Below are positions 13,467 through 27,100 of a DNA stretch of 64,000 nucleotides, piece by piece (position 1 is the stretch's first letter; each line of letters starts with the position of its first letter). Source of the DNA: Gyromitra esculenta (taxonomy: Eukaryota; Ascomycota; Pezizomycetes; Pezizales; Discinaceae). The stretch is from assembly GCA_038503075.1 (NCBI GenBank), contig JBCAML010000022.1, positions 186,001 through 250,000 of the forward strand, read 5' to 3'. The position numbers and the translations under genes were made by a program. The notes beneath the pieces were generated by a model, which was given only the letters and a program-made list of their open reading frames with translations, searched no databases and was not told the origin of the DNA.

Positions 13467-16400
13467 GTTGGGCATCCCGGTGTAGACCAGGTTACTGGCC
13501 CGAGCCAGTGTGGCGTAAGGAAAGATGAGATGTGAGGGAAGAATCCGGTGAGATGTCTGACGGATGGGAGCGAAACCACTGAAACATCTGCCTACTTTGC
13601 TGCCTGCAAATCAAAAAAGCACTCACACTTTGCCTTGCCACCCAATCAAGCCTTTAGCGAGCGATCAGCAAGCAATCAGTGAACCATAACGGGTTGGTAT
13701 CACGTGTAGAATGCCTTGGGTTCTCGCGAGGAAACGTTTATCTTTCTGCCTTTTTTCATTTTTCAGCCTTCCGTTCATGTCAGACTTGTTTCAGGGTGGA
13801 CATCTCCAATCATGTATCGCAATCCCAAATGCGATGCGGTGAGGTTGAGAACAACCAGTAATATTCAGTCCAGGTAAGAGTGATAGTCGATAAATGATAA
13901 TAATAATAATAATAAAAAAAGGGGTAAGCGTGGGGGAGAGGTTCCCCCCTCGCCTTGTATGCGTCTAACACAACAACCAAATCCACTGAACAACGTCAAT
14001 CCCATATCGTGATTTCCCAGGGTTTCCATTCACACCTCGCCGAGGAGGGTCTTCACCGCGGTATCTCACACGGGATCAAAGTGATTGGTATCTATCCATG
14101 GTATCAGATCAAAAACCTGCATTGTTGGAAATAACCCCAGCATGGCTTGTGGGCAGCACTTGGACGTCGAAATAAAGTAGGAAATACCACCCCTGGACAG
14201 GTTAGTAACGCGCCCAATGAGTCCATCCATCGCTCCATTCCGGGCATCCGGCCTTCCCATCAGGGGTCAAGTGCTGTCCATCCTAGCGTTATGGTCAAAG
14301 CTCGCAGAAAAATAAATCATCACTGCAAGGGCTTCCCCACAAAGTGGCTGTACATGTCTGCCTTCCTTCCCAGCAACAACACCCCACCCAAATCACCGTG
14401 CACTCGCTTCTCTAAACACTCCTTGACCCTAGCTTAGATACTTTTTAGCTAAATGCTGCCGTAAAGCTGGCCCATGGTTTCTTTTTTATTTAGTTTGTTT
14501 TATTTTTGCTACTTTCCTTTTTTTTTCCTTCCTTTTTTTCCCTTTTGTATCTCAACAGGTAGGTTCGATTTGATTGTATCGCGTTTCACGATCCCATCCC
14601 GCGGAAAGAGAGAATCCAACACTATATCAAGATCAGTATGCCTTTTATACGGGCACGGGGATCGAGAGCCATGTGTTGGACATTCAGCACATCTCCGATA
14701 ACCCTAAGCCCTCGGGGGGAGGGGGAAAGAAACCAAGCCTCCCTCATGCACTGAAGTTGGGATTGAAATCATGAAAACTCACTCGGTTACATCCACGGTG
14801 GGGGGAATTGTCGCGTCAGTCACATGTGGGGGGACCAGGCTAGCGCGAAGACTTAGCAATAGCGGCCCGTTTCCGAAAAAGATACACATAGGAACAGACT
14901 CCCGCGGGTCTATCGCGATGGCTGAATATCCGCTAGGTGGGTAGGGTAGGGTACATGTAGTTAGCGATGGCTGCCCAGGTTTTCCCCCACGAAGCCGAAA
15001 GTTGCCCTTTTCTCGGCAAGTGCACCAGTTACCAAGAAAAATCTCCCGTGGGTTATGTATAGGGTATCGATAATGCCCTTTTCCGCCCTCTCCCCCACCC
15101 ACTCCAGTGGCCCGAACGGTATCGTTTCTGGTAAATGAATTCGGGCACCTGCGACGGAGGCTGAAGTCCCCCACTCATCCGAGCGATGAACCACCGTTTT
15201 TTCTGCACGTATTTTTTTTTCCCTTCCCTTTTCTCCCACGTTCTCCCATCCCCCCCACTCTAATTCAAGAAGAGAGCTACCGAGCGCTGAGGACAGAGGG
15301 GAATTAGGAATAAACGGAGAACATGCAAAGGCCACTTTGCGATCCGAATCAATGTGCTGTAGTCCCGCGGAGATTTGAGCAACCGTTCGGACGTGCTATA
15401 GTTGGAAATCCGGCCGGCCGGTACACACTAACGGATCCAGAAACTATAAGGGCCCGAGAAATGGGGGGAGGGGAGTGGAGAAAATCCCAAGGGTACGTTT
15501 GGCCATTTCGTTTGCGGTAGGATCAAATGCCGTGATTATAGGTACTATATTGCTTGAGTCTTGCTTTGACCATGAAAAAAAAAAACCACAAGGCATCAAG
15601 GAATTCGAAATGCCTGGTCACAGCTACACCAATTTTTTAATCTCCACAATGATTAGTTTTGTAATTCACCTAAACAAGGTACCGGGAGCGCAATTTCCGT
15701 CCCAAGACAGCTCTCTAGTTTGAAAGTTTTGTCCCCTAATCCTCGTCATCTCGCTAAGAGCTTGCTCCCATGGTGCCGGATCCTCGATTCAATATTTTGG
15801 GGTTCGTTCAAAATTTCAAATTGGAAATTTGCATATGCCTCATTCCCAGCTCCCCCAGTCCTGGTAAAGAATGATGATGATAGCCATAGCAGGGGAGGGG
15901 AGGGGGATTGATGATGTTGATGATGATTAATCCTCGTCCCCATTTTCCGACCCATCCTTCCTGGTAGCGAGATTGGGGATTGAAGTAATATGTATCCAGG
16001 AATCAAACAAGATATGCCTGTTTTAGGAACTTCTAGCGAGTCGTATTCAGCCATACGAAAGAAATTCTAGAAAACGGGGACCATGCACTGTGCTAGAGTT
16101 ATATGTGTTTCGGCATAATTTAGTTATGCCTGCAGCTGTATACGTATCTATAGAGGAAAATGGTTATAGCCAGGAATCACGTTTTTATCCCAACGGAGAA
16201 GATTCCATGTAAATTCTATAATAGTACCAGTTATTAAGTTTCCGGAATAAGGTGGTGGTGGTGTGTGGGGTGGAACGACTATACCGTGCCTTAAATTTAA
16301 TTGTTCGGTACAGGTTTGTGACCTGATTCCGGATCCGTCTAATATATATATAATATATATATGCAATATTGCAAGTACTCATAGACCATCACTCGTTCTA

Positions 16401-19400
16401 TATGTTGAATGTGCCGGGCGCCTACAGTTGTAGATAGGCTTCATTAGGCCTTATTGATTTCTTGCCCTTTCAGTTCACTCCAAGAGCCGAACAGTCCAAT
16501 ACCTTCACACCATAAAAAAACGGCTATTGATCAATATTGAGTTATAATCGATGTCTGCCGAGCGATAGAGATAGGAATACGTGTACCTACATTGCAAATT
16601 GCTCAGCCCAGTTTAAAGATCAAAGACAGCGGTTTAATGTCGCCGGCCGAAGGAGAACCCCCTCGGCCTTGGAAACGGGTTCGATTGAAAGATATGCCCA
16701 AACGGATATTGATGCAGACTGGGCTAGCCGCGCGGAGCGTTAGGACAACACACCTCTTTGCCTATGCTGTTCAACGGGGCTTTCCTTATTCGATTTCGCA
16801 GAACGGGACTGGATGGAGAGAGGAAAGGAGGATCTAGACTTTCGGGTAAAAGCCCCGAACAGCTATGTACAATCACCAACTTGTTTCAATCTGGACCTCT
16901 GTACCTGAGAAAGATCTCGAAGTCCTGCAGTCGAGTTGGAATAGGACCCAAGGGGGAAAAAAAAAAGAGAGAGAGGGAGAGAGGGTCGTCGGCTCGGATA
17001 TCATGTGCGGTGGTGTAGTGGTGGTTGAAATCAACCTTGTAGTTTATTTTATTATTCGTTTGTGTTTGCCTAGAGATAATACCGTGTTTCTCGCCGGTTA
17101 CACCAACGGGAGTGTTCCGACCTTGCTTCCACGGAGGGGAGATAGAATCGATCTAGGTCACCACCTTGCTATATATGCTATATATAGAAAAACATGCAAG
17201 ATATACTGCTTCGATTCGGGTTGGAAGCCGATTTCCAACCGAATCGCTTCTTTCGGCCGGCGGGAGTATGGTGTATGTTGCCGGCCGCGAGAAATGGAAT
17301 ATGGTACGTCTTTTTCCTGGCCCGTTGCAGCGCGCATATTTTGTGGCGCCAGTTAGTTTTTTACGGCGGCGACTGCGCGAGGAGGCTGTTTTAATCTAGA
17401 GATAGAGTAGATCGGGATTCAGTTGTGATTTCCAATGGTCACAAACCGATTGAGTCGGTTGGCTCATATCAGATTTCGGGCAGGATGATCTAGTAATGCA
17501 CGAAACGAAAGCGAGCCGCGGGAAGCCCTCTCTCTCTCCGGTCGATAAGAAAAAAACCGAAAGCAGTCGGGTCACAAGAAAGATAATGGGTATTCTGTAG
17601 ACAAAAACACGAGTACACAAACCCTAACAGGAAGGAGGGAACAGTTTTGGAATCCGATTTAGATCCAAGACGAAACTCCGATTACGAGATCAGCAAAGCA
17701 TATTCCTCGATTTCAATCAAGATTTATAGACTAAAAAAAACACCCTACAGACACTAACCTAACCCCAAAGACCAGAATCTACATAGTTTCATAAATCGAG
17801 ATCTAGAAACAACATGACACATAGTAATCCCTTGCAAGAGGCCGGAGTAGTATTCCGCGATATCTGTTGAGATAGGCGTATTTATAGCAAGAGATCTTTA
17901 GAAACCCCCAGAAACGGTTATGGCTCCGTCGGCTAGCTCCGTCGGCCGTTCACAGCGTTGGTTTTGATCTGCTCATGGCCTTTTAGATCAGTCTCGACAT
18001 TCCCGCTGTGCCGTGGGATTTCTTGTCATGGGTATAGGGCCGATGGCAGGCTCTTAGGAAGTAAAAGTGATAGACATAGTGAGTTTGAATCTACATGAAG
18101 TAGGACCGAGTGATGATCCGTGACTATTATAGTGTGGTGTAGGAGAGATAAAGCATTGTAAAGAATTAAGCTTTAGATATAGATTTGCCAAGGCCATTGA
18201 TGACTATAGTCGCCGTTAGCCTATTTTATTTAACCAATAGCTATAGCGAGAAGCGCAATTTTTACTTAGAAAAAGTACATGTAGAGTCTCATAAATCTCA
18301 TCTGGCTTATAGTCTAATCTACAGTACTGTAATATATATATCGCATCTTTCAATACCTCAACTGGATAGTGTTGATGATATAGATATGGTATATTGGTAT
18401 AAGAAAAACTACTATGCCATACACAGTTTTTCCATAACGTAAAAATCTCATTGGAATCTACTGAGTGAGACTCAACACTCACGGCCGCCACCTCTACCTC
18501 ATTAACGGTTTTACCCGAGAAACTCACGTTGAAGAGTGAAAGAATTATTCGAAATATTGTGGCGCAACCAGTCATTCAATACGACAGGGATTCCAATAAT
18601 TAGAGAAATACAAGTGGATGAACGAAGCTTGACCCCACCGCCCCCACTGCTGCAAAATCATTGATTGGGCTTTTTCATTTCTGCTCCTCGCCAAATTCTA
18701 CCTCATATCTCAATTCGTTAGAATCCCTGTCAGCCAATTCCTCGTCTGAATCATCAGTATATGACTCGTCGGCAGTGGCTTCCATGTCTCTGGTTAGCGA
18801 ATTGGCGAATTCTATTTTGTAATGAGGATGGGACAACAAGGTTGTCCGTGATTGCACGATAGGGGCAGCTCATTCGTTTGATGCTGTTTCATCGGTCACA
18901 GCGATGGCTTTCGGAAAATGACGTCGAAATCTAGTGAATGTTAGCCATCGGTAAACTTTAAAAAACGGAATCTGTTTATATCGCCGGATCGTGCATACGT
19001 AGGAATTGAAGTGGAACATCTCGAGGGGCCGATCCAGCTACTCGGAAGGTTTCCTTCTGAATCCCACGTAAAACGTGTCACAAGACATCTACTTATTGGT
19101 TATCCTGTCGTTGGGGTTGATAAAGAGAACGCGAAAAGCTTAAAACCAAGTCTATTCCCTAGAGAACGCGTGGCACGAGAAGCTATGGGTAAAAACTGCT
19201 CTCGTCACGTCAGTCTGACGCCTGACAGGAATTAAAATAGCCGCACTAAAGTCATCTCGCTGTCCTAAAAAAACCACGATCATTGTTTGTTGCGCTGTTT
19301 TCGAAATCATTGGCTTTCGAATAATATTATTGGCCTGTAGCGTCACAATGACGTGTGTTTGTTGATATTTCTTTAACAGTTTGAGGGGTTTCTGGGGAGT

Positions 19401-22400
19401 CGGTATCTTGTCAAAATCGCGGGAATGCAAGTCTCATCCTCATCCCTATGCATACACGACATGAATATAATTACCCCACCTTCAAACAAATGAAAAGGCT
19501 GGGATAGGAGATGAGTTGGTTCCCCACCCTAGCTGCATTAAATATCGTGGGCCAGGGTTCCATGTCAACTATTTATGGGGACACAAACGTTGAACCTATT
19601 CGTTCCTCAGGTCTAGAATTAGAATCTTAGAGCCTGATGACTTCATGCTCTTTGTCAAGAATATCAGGATTTTGCAGTGAATTTATCATCCGTCCATGGC
19701 AATAGCCCAATAACAGGTCCCTGATATTTCAAAATCATGAATTATCACTCGAGAAGTACGTCATATGTGTTTATTGGGATGCCTGGGGTTTTATTAGCAT
19801 GCAAAGCTTGTTTAGAGGTTTGAAAAAAAACTCAGTGTTAATGCAGCTCTAATTGATATCATGAGATGTGAAAAATACCCGACCGTTTCCTCTCCCAGGA
19901 TCAAGAACCCGAAAATCTGTTTAGACATCCGATTAGCCAGGTCACTTGCCCTGTCTCTTTGATACGCTGGCCTACAGCTCCGGACCAGGTCAATCGAGAG
20001 TCGCAGCAAGCCTTATCTCGATCCCAAGGCTGTGACCATTACATCGCCCCCACTGGGAGACGGGCTGAAGGTGGGGTAAAGTCATGGACTCTGGTCCGTG
20101 GTGAGAATTCTGTTTGATACGAGGTGGATGTTTGGTAGAAACAGTCGCATCATGACTCTTCTCCATCAGTTGCGGCTATGCATGGTCGATAATCAAACCC
20201 GGGTTTTTGTTGCTGCGAGCTGCTGCAGTTTACGACCAATACCCGTTGTGACGGTATCGTTTTGGGGTTGTCGAGATTTCTGTTTATGGGCAGGCTTAGG
20301 TGATACTCTGTGTGAAACAACGATCCCTAATCAGTGTGTGCTACCCTAGGTGAATTAGGGCTGATTACATGTGATGATAGTTGTTGCCTTATCAGCCTTG
20401 GAGATATCAAATCCAATAGGTTTTGCTGTTGAACCTCTCTAAGAGGCTGTCCGATAAAAGAGTCTGTGCAGCGTTGCTATCACAAAAACTCCATCTGTTG
20501 AGCATCGTCTCGGTATTGGTTGGTGCATCTAATTTCTCCATCTCGGCTGTAATGTGGTTAGATATTAAGGTGTCCGGGAAGGTGGAACATGTCCTTGTGA
20601 TTCCGTTTTTTCAAGGGTAGAAATATTGCCCTAGGAGACTTACGCGTCCGAGAGGCGGAGCAGTCCTCACCTCACCAGCCACACGTGGGATAATCCCGAG
20701 TGAGAACTTGTGACCATATTTACTTTTCGTAAGTAGAAGCCGAAACATGAACCGAGTTCCTGCCCTCGTTTAGGGTGAGACTGATTTCTAGCCTTGAGTT
20801 TCAGTGTTGTGAAGAGCGAAGATCGACGGCGAAGCTCACCACACACGGCTCGGAGAAGAAACTAGAAGAGATGAAGAAGCACCAACAATATGCTGAAGGG
20901 TAAATGGACGTGGGCATATAGCTACATGTATAGATGCGCTAAGCAATGAAACTGTTGAGTGATTATAAAATCGAGAGTGTGTTGGGATAGTGAGTTCACC
21001 CCGTCTACGAAAATACGGAATACACCGCCGTGCCTCGGGCAGTTCTGCGTGGGGTTGTAGATTGAAGTATAGCTCGACTAGAATACTAATTATTTGTAAC
21101 GAGTATGGGGGTAAAGTAGCTTAGTTGTTTACTTCCCGTGTTTCCACGACATTCCATTTCAACAACCGAAGGAAGCAATCCGAGACTTGCGGCGGAGTGC
21201 CGTGTGATGCCCCATGATCGTCCACAACAAAAGCACAAAAGCAGTAGCTCTTCACGCTGACATTGTTGAACACTCCTCCCACGTATATGCAGCGTTGACC
21301 TCGGGATGGCCCTTTCGGCGATGGAGTAAATGAAGTTTCATCTTGCTACATAGCGACGAGTTCGCTCATCTCGGTGCACTTGTTGGCCTTGCCTTGCCCA
21401 ACGGTGCAGTTGCCTTCGGTGTGACTTGCCGTGCCGTGGATTGTTTCAGTCCCTTCTCCAAGAAGGAGTTTAGTGTGCGGGCGAATGTGCTCGTGGACAA
21501 CGTGTGCGGGTGTATTTGTTTCAAAGTCGTTCGATATTGCTAGGTAAGACTTTTGCGGTGATCGATACTACGCTTAGTGGTTGGGAGTTTTTTCTTTTTT
21601 GTTCCCTAGAGCGCGACGGGCGTTGAGTAATCTGCCGGAGAGCGAAACACGTATAGTGTTTTTCTTTCTTTCTTCTTATAATGTAGGCTCCCGAAACCCC
21701 CCTTTTTATTTTATTTTATTAATTTTACTTGTTCGTTCAGCGTTTGAGGTTTCCCCCTTTTTTGGGGAAGGGGGAGAGAAAGATAAAAATGCCTTAAATG
21801 TACCGGTATGAGTTACCGGGTTCTTTCTTTCCTAGTATCTGAGTTAGAGGTTGAAATAAACTTTCTGTCTTAGATATCGTCATTGAAGGGCCCGAGCGAA
21901 AAACTTAGACCGCATGATACGGTGACTTCCAACTCAACAACCCTCTCCGGGCCGGGAATCGCACTTGTGTCAGAGAAGCCAGCGGAAAAGTGAGAGATCT
22001 TATTCCGCGCTTTATTTCAACCTCGCGCGGGTCATTTGGCTGAGGCGCAGTGTTTTTGGGTTTGGATGTCTGTGCTCGGGTTTGGGCCGAGGACCCGTCG
22101 GCGTTCCCAGGGTTCCCAGAGGACTGAACAGTGTCGGAGATTGTTGGATGTATAAGGCGTGGAGCTGTCTATAACTGGGTGTGGTGGGCGTGTGATATTT
22201 AGGATTCTAATAATTCTTATCGGGCTTATGCGATGAGGGGTATGCCGGTAGGTCTCAAAAGGTATGGCATCAGGAAGAGAACGGAGGAGAGAAGAGTAAG
22301 TACATGTACATGTAGTAACAGACTTATTGGATTTAATGAAGCCTTTGTAAAGCGTCTGAGAAGAAAGGAAGTGGGCATATGTAGCTAATTGGATGTGGGC

Positions 22401-22741
22401 TTCTTGAGGTAAGCTTAGGTTGGAAATCTACTTTTGTCCGGATTCTGTACCTGCTAGGAAGGTATGTAGACATTATATACGTATCTACTGCTAAGGATAG
22501 AATTAAGAGTTGAAGCAAAAAGCTCAAGTAATAGAAACGCGGATGTTCTTCTTATATTGCCCGGCAATTCCCGTGATATTGGGGCTCGGCTATCAATCAC
22601 GTGGTACCAGCCCCACCATCCGCCAACTAACTTCTTTGGGCCTTTTCGTCATAATACCACAGCTCAACACCAGGAACTTCTCCGGTTCCTGACCAACCTC
22701 AACTATCTCTATATCTACCCAATTCATTGACGTCACCGACA
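13467..22741. other. Long gene-poor spacer
   Basis: About 9.3 kb without a supportable gene. It contains an ATA trinucleotide run at about 13896-13917, an AT dinucleotide tract at about 16338-16362, and TACATGTA palindromes at 14952, 18276, 20923, 22301 and 22307. A 36-codon acidic frame on the minus strand (18785 down to about 18675) has coding-like composition but no identifiable partner exons, so it is not called. The right end holds the GCV1 promoter; a CACGTG box lies at 22598-22603, about 140 bp upstream of the GCV1 start. Confidence 0.45.
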
Positions 22742-24182
22742 ATGTTTCTCTCACGACTTGTAAGATCCGCTGGCATTGGTAGCAGGTTCTCACTAATTAC
22801 CACTCGCCAATGCCTTAAAATCGCCTCTCTATTCCCTCAACAGCAGCGATTTTATGCTGCCCCCACAACTCCTGCAGCTGAGCTTAAAAAGACTCCACTA
22901 CACGATTTACATCTTGTCAATGGCGCAAAAATGGTACCTTTTGCGGGGTACTCAATGCCTGTTCTCTATTCCGATCAAGGTGTTGGTGATAGCCATAAGT
23001 TTGTGCGTGAGAAGGCTGGTCTTTTTGACGTCTCACATATGGTTCAGCACCGGTTGGTATCATCTTCTCTACAATTTTCGAGAGCTATAATCTACAAGGA
23101 TTACAGTTAACAGTTATCTATAGCCTAACTGGTCCCGGAGCTCTCCCGTTTCTTCACTCCGTCACTCCCTCCGATCTCGTCGCCCTCAAACCTAATCAAT
23201 CCATCCTTTCTGTTTTCCTCCACCCAGTCACCGGTGGCATTGTCGACGATCTCATTATAACCTTCGAGAACGCTCATTCCTTCTACATCGTCACCAACGC
23301 CGCCTGCAAAGATAAGGACATCGACTACATCCACACTAATATCGACAAATTTCACTCTGCGGGCGGCGAAAAAGTGAACCATGAGGTACTCGAAGGCAAT
23401 GGCCTCATTGCCCTGCAAGGACCACTTGCAAAGGATATCCTGCAAGAGTATATCGACTCCACCCCAGCCCGCGGCAAGCTCGACCTCAACTCCCTCTACT
23501 TTGGCTTTGCAACATATCTTGATATCCCAGTATCACCCGGGAACGTTGAACAGTTGCATATTGCTCGTGGAGGTTATACCGGCGAAGACGGCTTTGAGAT
23601 TTCCATCTCCCCAAAGAATACGGTTGCTGTTACACAGGCTATCATAAACATTGGCGCAGAGGGTGATAGGCTTAAGCTCACTGGTCTTGGCGCCCGCGAC
23701 TCGCTACGCCTCGAGGCTGGGATGTGTCTCTACGGCCACGATATAGACGACACGACCACCCCTATCGAGGCTGGTCTGAAATGGTTAGTTGGAAAACGGT
23801 CCGTGATGGAAAAGTATATTTCTTCTCCATTCGATATCATGTATCAATACTGACTAAGTATAGAAATTTCAACGGCTCTGAAACTGTATCCCGCCAATAT
23901 GAAGACTGGAAACTTGTTGAGCGGCGCCGTGTTGGCTTTATTGTTGGGGGTGCACCGGCGCGCGAGGGCGCAGAAGTGCTGGAAAAAGGGACGGAGAATG
24001 TCATTGGGAAAATTACCTCTGGATGTCCCAGTCCGACATTGGGGAAGAATATTGCGATGGGGTACGTTAAGAGTGGATTCTATAAGGTGGGGACGGAGGT
24101 GGGTGTTAAGGTGAGAGGAAAGGTGAGGGAGGGAGTGGTGTCAAAGATGCCGTTTGTGGAGCCAAAATATTATAAGCATTAG
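22742..24182 (+). CDS. GCV1: Aminomethyltransferase, T-protein of the glycine cleavage system
   Basis: The T-protein transfers the methylene group of the aminomethyl-lipoyl H-protein to tetrahydrofolate and releases ammonia, in the mitochondrial matrix. Exons are 22742-23052, 23124-23813 and 23864-24182, giving 439 residues. The N-terminus MFLSRLVRSAGIGSRF is basic and free of acidic residues, a mitochondrial presequence. Family motifs include PLHDLHL with VPFAGYSMPV, FDVSHMVQHR joined to LTGPGA across intron 1, GGIVDDLIIT at about residues 141-150 (containing the conserved Asp of the family), GGYTGEDGFEI, GLGARDSLRLEAGMCLYG, and a C-terminal GCPSPTLGKNIAMGYV. Intron 1 has an unusual donor, GTTGGT; using the nearby GTATCA donor instead would insert extra residues into a conserved junction. 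The start is the first ATG in frame. Confidence 0.93.
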
Positions 24183-27100
24183 TTTATGTATGGAGGAATA
24201 TGTATAGTATCAGGATGGCTTATTAAGTTGGTAATTGATTCCCCTTTTGAAGACGTGGCTATTGACAGAGGTGTTTGTTCGTATTAGGTTGAGTATTTTG
24301 TGGGGTGGATTTTAATTTTTTGTGATTTCGATTTGAGCCTTGGCGAAAGGGAATACTCAAGGATTTTCTTGGATATTTCTATAAATTCTTGCTTGGGGGG
24401 GGGGGGCGGGTTAACCTTAACACTAACTTGGTAAAGGCTTTCTAAAAGGAACCCTATTGCCGAGTAACAAAATTCACTTCTACAGCTTAATTAAAAAGCT
24501 AAAACCACAAAAATATCCAGTATCCACATTAGAAACCCTTACGCATACGAATGAATTCTAGAAAATTTGAAATATCGAATTGCTAATACGACTTGAGATG
24601 GCTATTTCATATCCCCCTGGTTTATATAAACTTCACTCGTGTTCTGGGCAACATAAACTGATACCGCATCAAAATATCAAGCTTTCTTGCTGTTATATCT
24701 CGAGGGAGCTTCTCTCTTAAAATAGGATATAAGAAAAGGGATGCTGATGATCATTGGTCGAACCCAATTCTCTCGGATTAATAAGCCAATGATTGATATG
24801 CCGGTTAGTTTACGATATGTTTTGTCATTCAATCTTTTTTTCTGTGGCTATGCTTAGTAGGATATCAACTGCCTGTGTATATGCTTTGTATGGCTTTTAT
24901 CGGTTGTTGTAAAAGCTATTGCGGGGGGGAGAGGGGGAAGGGGGACCCGAGAGGGTTGCTAAATTATACGTGGTATGTGACCGGCTGGCATGACAATGAT
25001 AACGAGAAATTATAACAGGTCGTGATGATGATAAACCATAGTGGTCATGGTAATTTAAGTGTCGATTATAGGTCGGGTATAAATAGGATATGTATAGGGT
25101 TTTTGTATTTTTAGCCAACGGTTTTATAATGGCTATGCAGTAGTAGTATCCACATGGGAATATCAGGAAGCGCAGATCACTGATGCGTATTAAGCCATTT
25201 CAGAGGGACTCAATATTGAATGTGAGCTTTCTGGTTGTGAGGAGCGGGGTATAGTGCTGGGATGATTATGGGTGGTTTAATTCCCTATCGGTTATTTTCT
25301 TAGACGACTGCTGTGTGAAAGGGCATCTATAGAGAATGTTAATAGCGGATTCAATATATCATCAATATATATGTTGAATCTAATAATTTGGCGGATAGGT
25401 TTGTCCTGGTAATGACATCATAGATAATGTCGTGCCGGATTACCTCTGCGGCGTTATTGAGGAATTTGCGGATTCTCGGGAGCCCTACATGGAGTTCAAA
25501 TCAAGTGCTCGATAGGGGCTATCGTTCCTGGGTCTTGAAGTATTTACCGAAGACGTACAAAAAAATTGCTGGATAAGGAGGTAAAAGAGGTAGATAAGGA
25601 GTGATGAATAAATAGCATTGAAATTTTTTGGTCTTACTGCTAAACTTGGATTACTAAAAAATCTATGTGATTAATCGATATTTCATCTGGGAAAAATGGG
25701 GATCAGCCGTAGTGTATGGCGTTTGGCTCGTATTTGTCGATCTATAGCTGCCTACAGTTGAGTTGCGCCCGTTATAGGAAAATACTGGGAGGTTTTCTGG
25801 CTAGATCTTCTTACTAATGATTACGTTATAATTGGATTACTACATGCATGGAGAGAAAAAGACGTGCGATACCTGGGGGATAAACCAAAGGGACAGACTT
25901 TAATAGTGGGTAACATTGCAAGGATTGGTGGTTTGTTTTGCCTCTAATCTTTGTAAGGCGCTAAAATTTGTAATCTGGCATGGTATATCTTTGTCGTCTT
26001 TACTACTTCCTTGATCAATTGGTGCTGCCAAGTATATTGTGCATGCAGGTAGCTCATGTGGTAGGAGCTCTGTATATGTGATATTTATTAGATCTCCATG
26101 GCTGGGGTTTTTTGCCGTTGGCGTATATACTACCTCATATTATAGACTTGTTAAACTTAATGAATATGGGTTACCTCCCACGCCTATAAACCCGCCAGAG
26201 ATCTGACGGCAGATGTAAAGGTAGTTTTTCGATGTTTTTTTAGATATCATGGGGTTTATAAGCCACTACTCTACCTATTTAGCTGTATTGTGGGTATCTA
26301 TGTTGGTCTCGGTGAGCTGCAGTATATAGAAGGAGAATGAGTTGAAGTAACGAGTCACGTGTAAAACAACCATCACGGAGAAAGCTAGGTGCTAACTTAT
26401 TCATTTAATCTCGTCACTAGACATAACTTAGACAAATAAACTCGATTGGTACATATGAGACGATCGACAGGGTAACACTTGTCTCGAACCAGCCCCAATC
26501 TGGCTTAACTTGTTTATGTAATTACTTCACCAAGCCATTAGAGAGTCTAGTTCGAGACAAGGGTAGCACTTCGAACCCGCAGCTCGACCTCAATTTCTTC
26601 ACTTTCCTTCTTTCTCTAGTTTCTATTCTTTATATTCGACATGGATTTAGTTGGGCTGCTTTAATTTGGGAGGTATTTAGGGCAGAGATCTAGGAAACCG
26701 AGATAATGGGATCGGATTTGTTTAAAAACACCCTGACAAGGATCTTAGCCTAGAATACTGGGTAGCTACATATAACTAGTACAGAAAAACAAACTGTTAT
26801 AAACAGGCGCGATTAGGAACTATAGCATTAAGTCTACCGCGATTCATGCTTCTTAAAGCTGAGTTCCGAGAATATTTGATAGGCAAGGTGAATAAAGAGT
26901 ATGGAAACAACAATCTTTCTCCTGAGAAGAGTGTGGAGGGCTATGATTGAGTGTTTGAGAATAAGGACCGACGTTATGAACATACGTCTAGTTTGCGCCA
27001 TTTTATTATTCTCTTCATTTGATTATGCTTACGATTGTTCCTCACAAAGCCTAACTGTATTGGATCCAGAAGAAATGAAGAACGCATTGTGAGACAATAG

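Noticed and set aside
16865..17356. 163-codon plus-strand frame.
   Set aside because: It overlaps other frames of similar length, includes a simple AG-rich tract and shows no protein-like pattern.
18216..18575. 119-codon minus-strand frame with a true ATG.
   Set aside because: No motif, AT-rich codons without bias, isolated position; probably chance.
18675..18785. Acidic 36-codon frame on the minus strand (ADESYTDDSDEELADRD and more).
   Set aside because: Composition is coding-like, but no partner exon, family or convincing start could be found.
26470..26562. 12-bp inverted repeat CTTGTCTCGAAC / GTTCGAGACAAG about 70 bp apart.
   Set aside because: The match does not extend beyond 12 bp, and one such pair is expected by chance in a window of this size.
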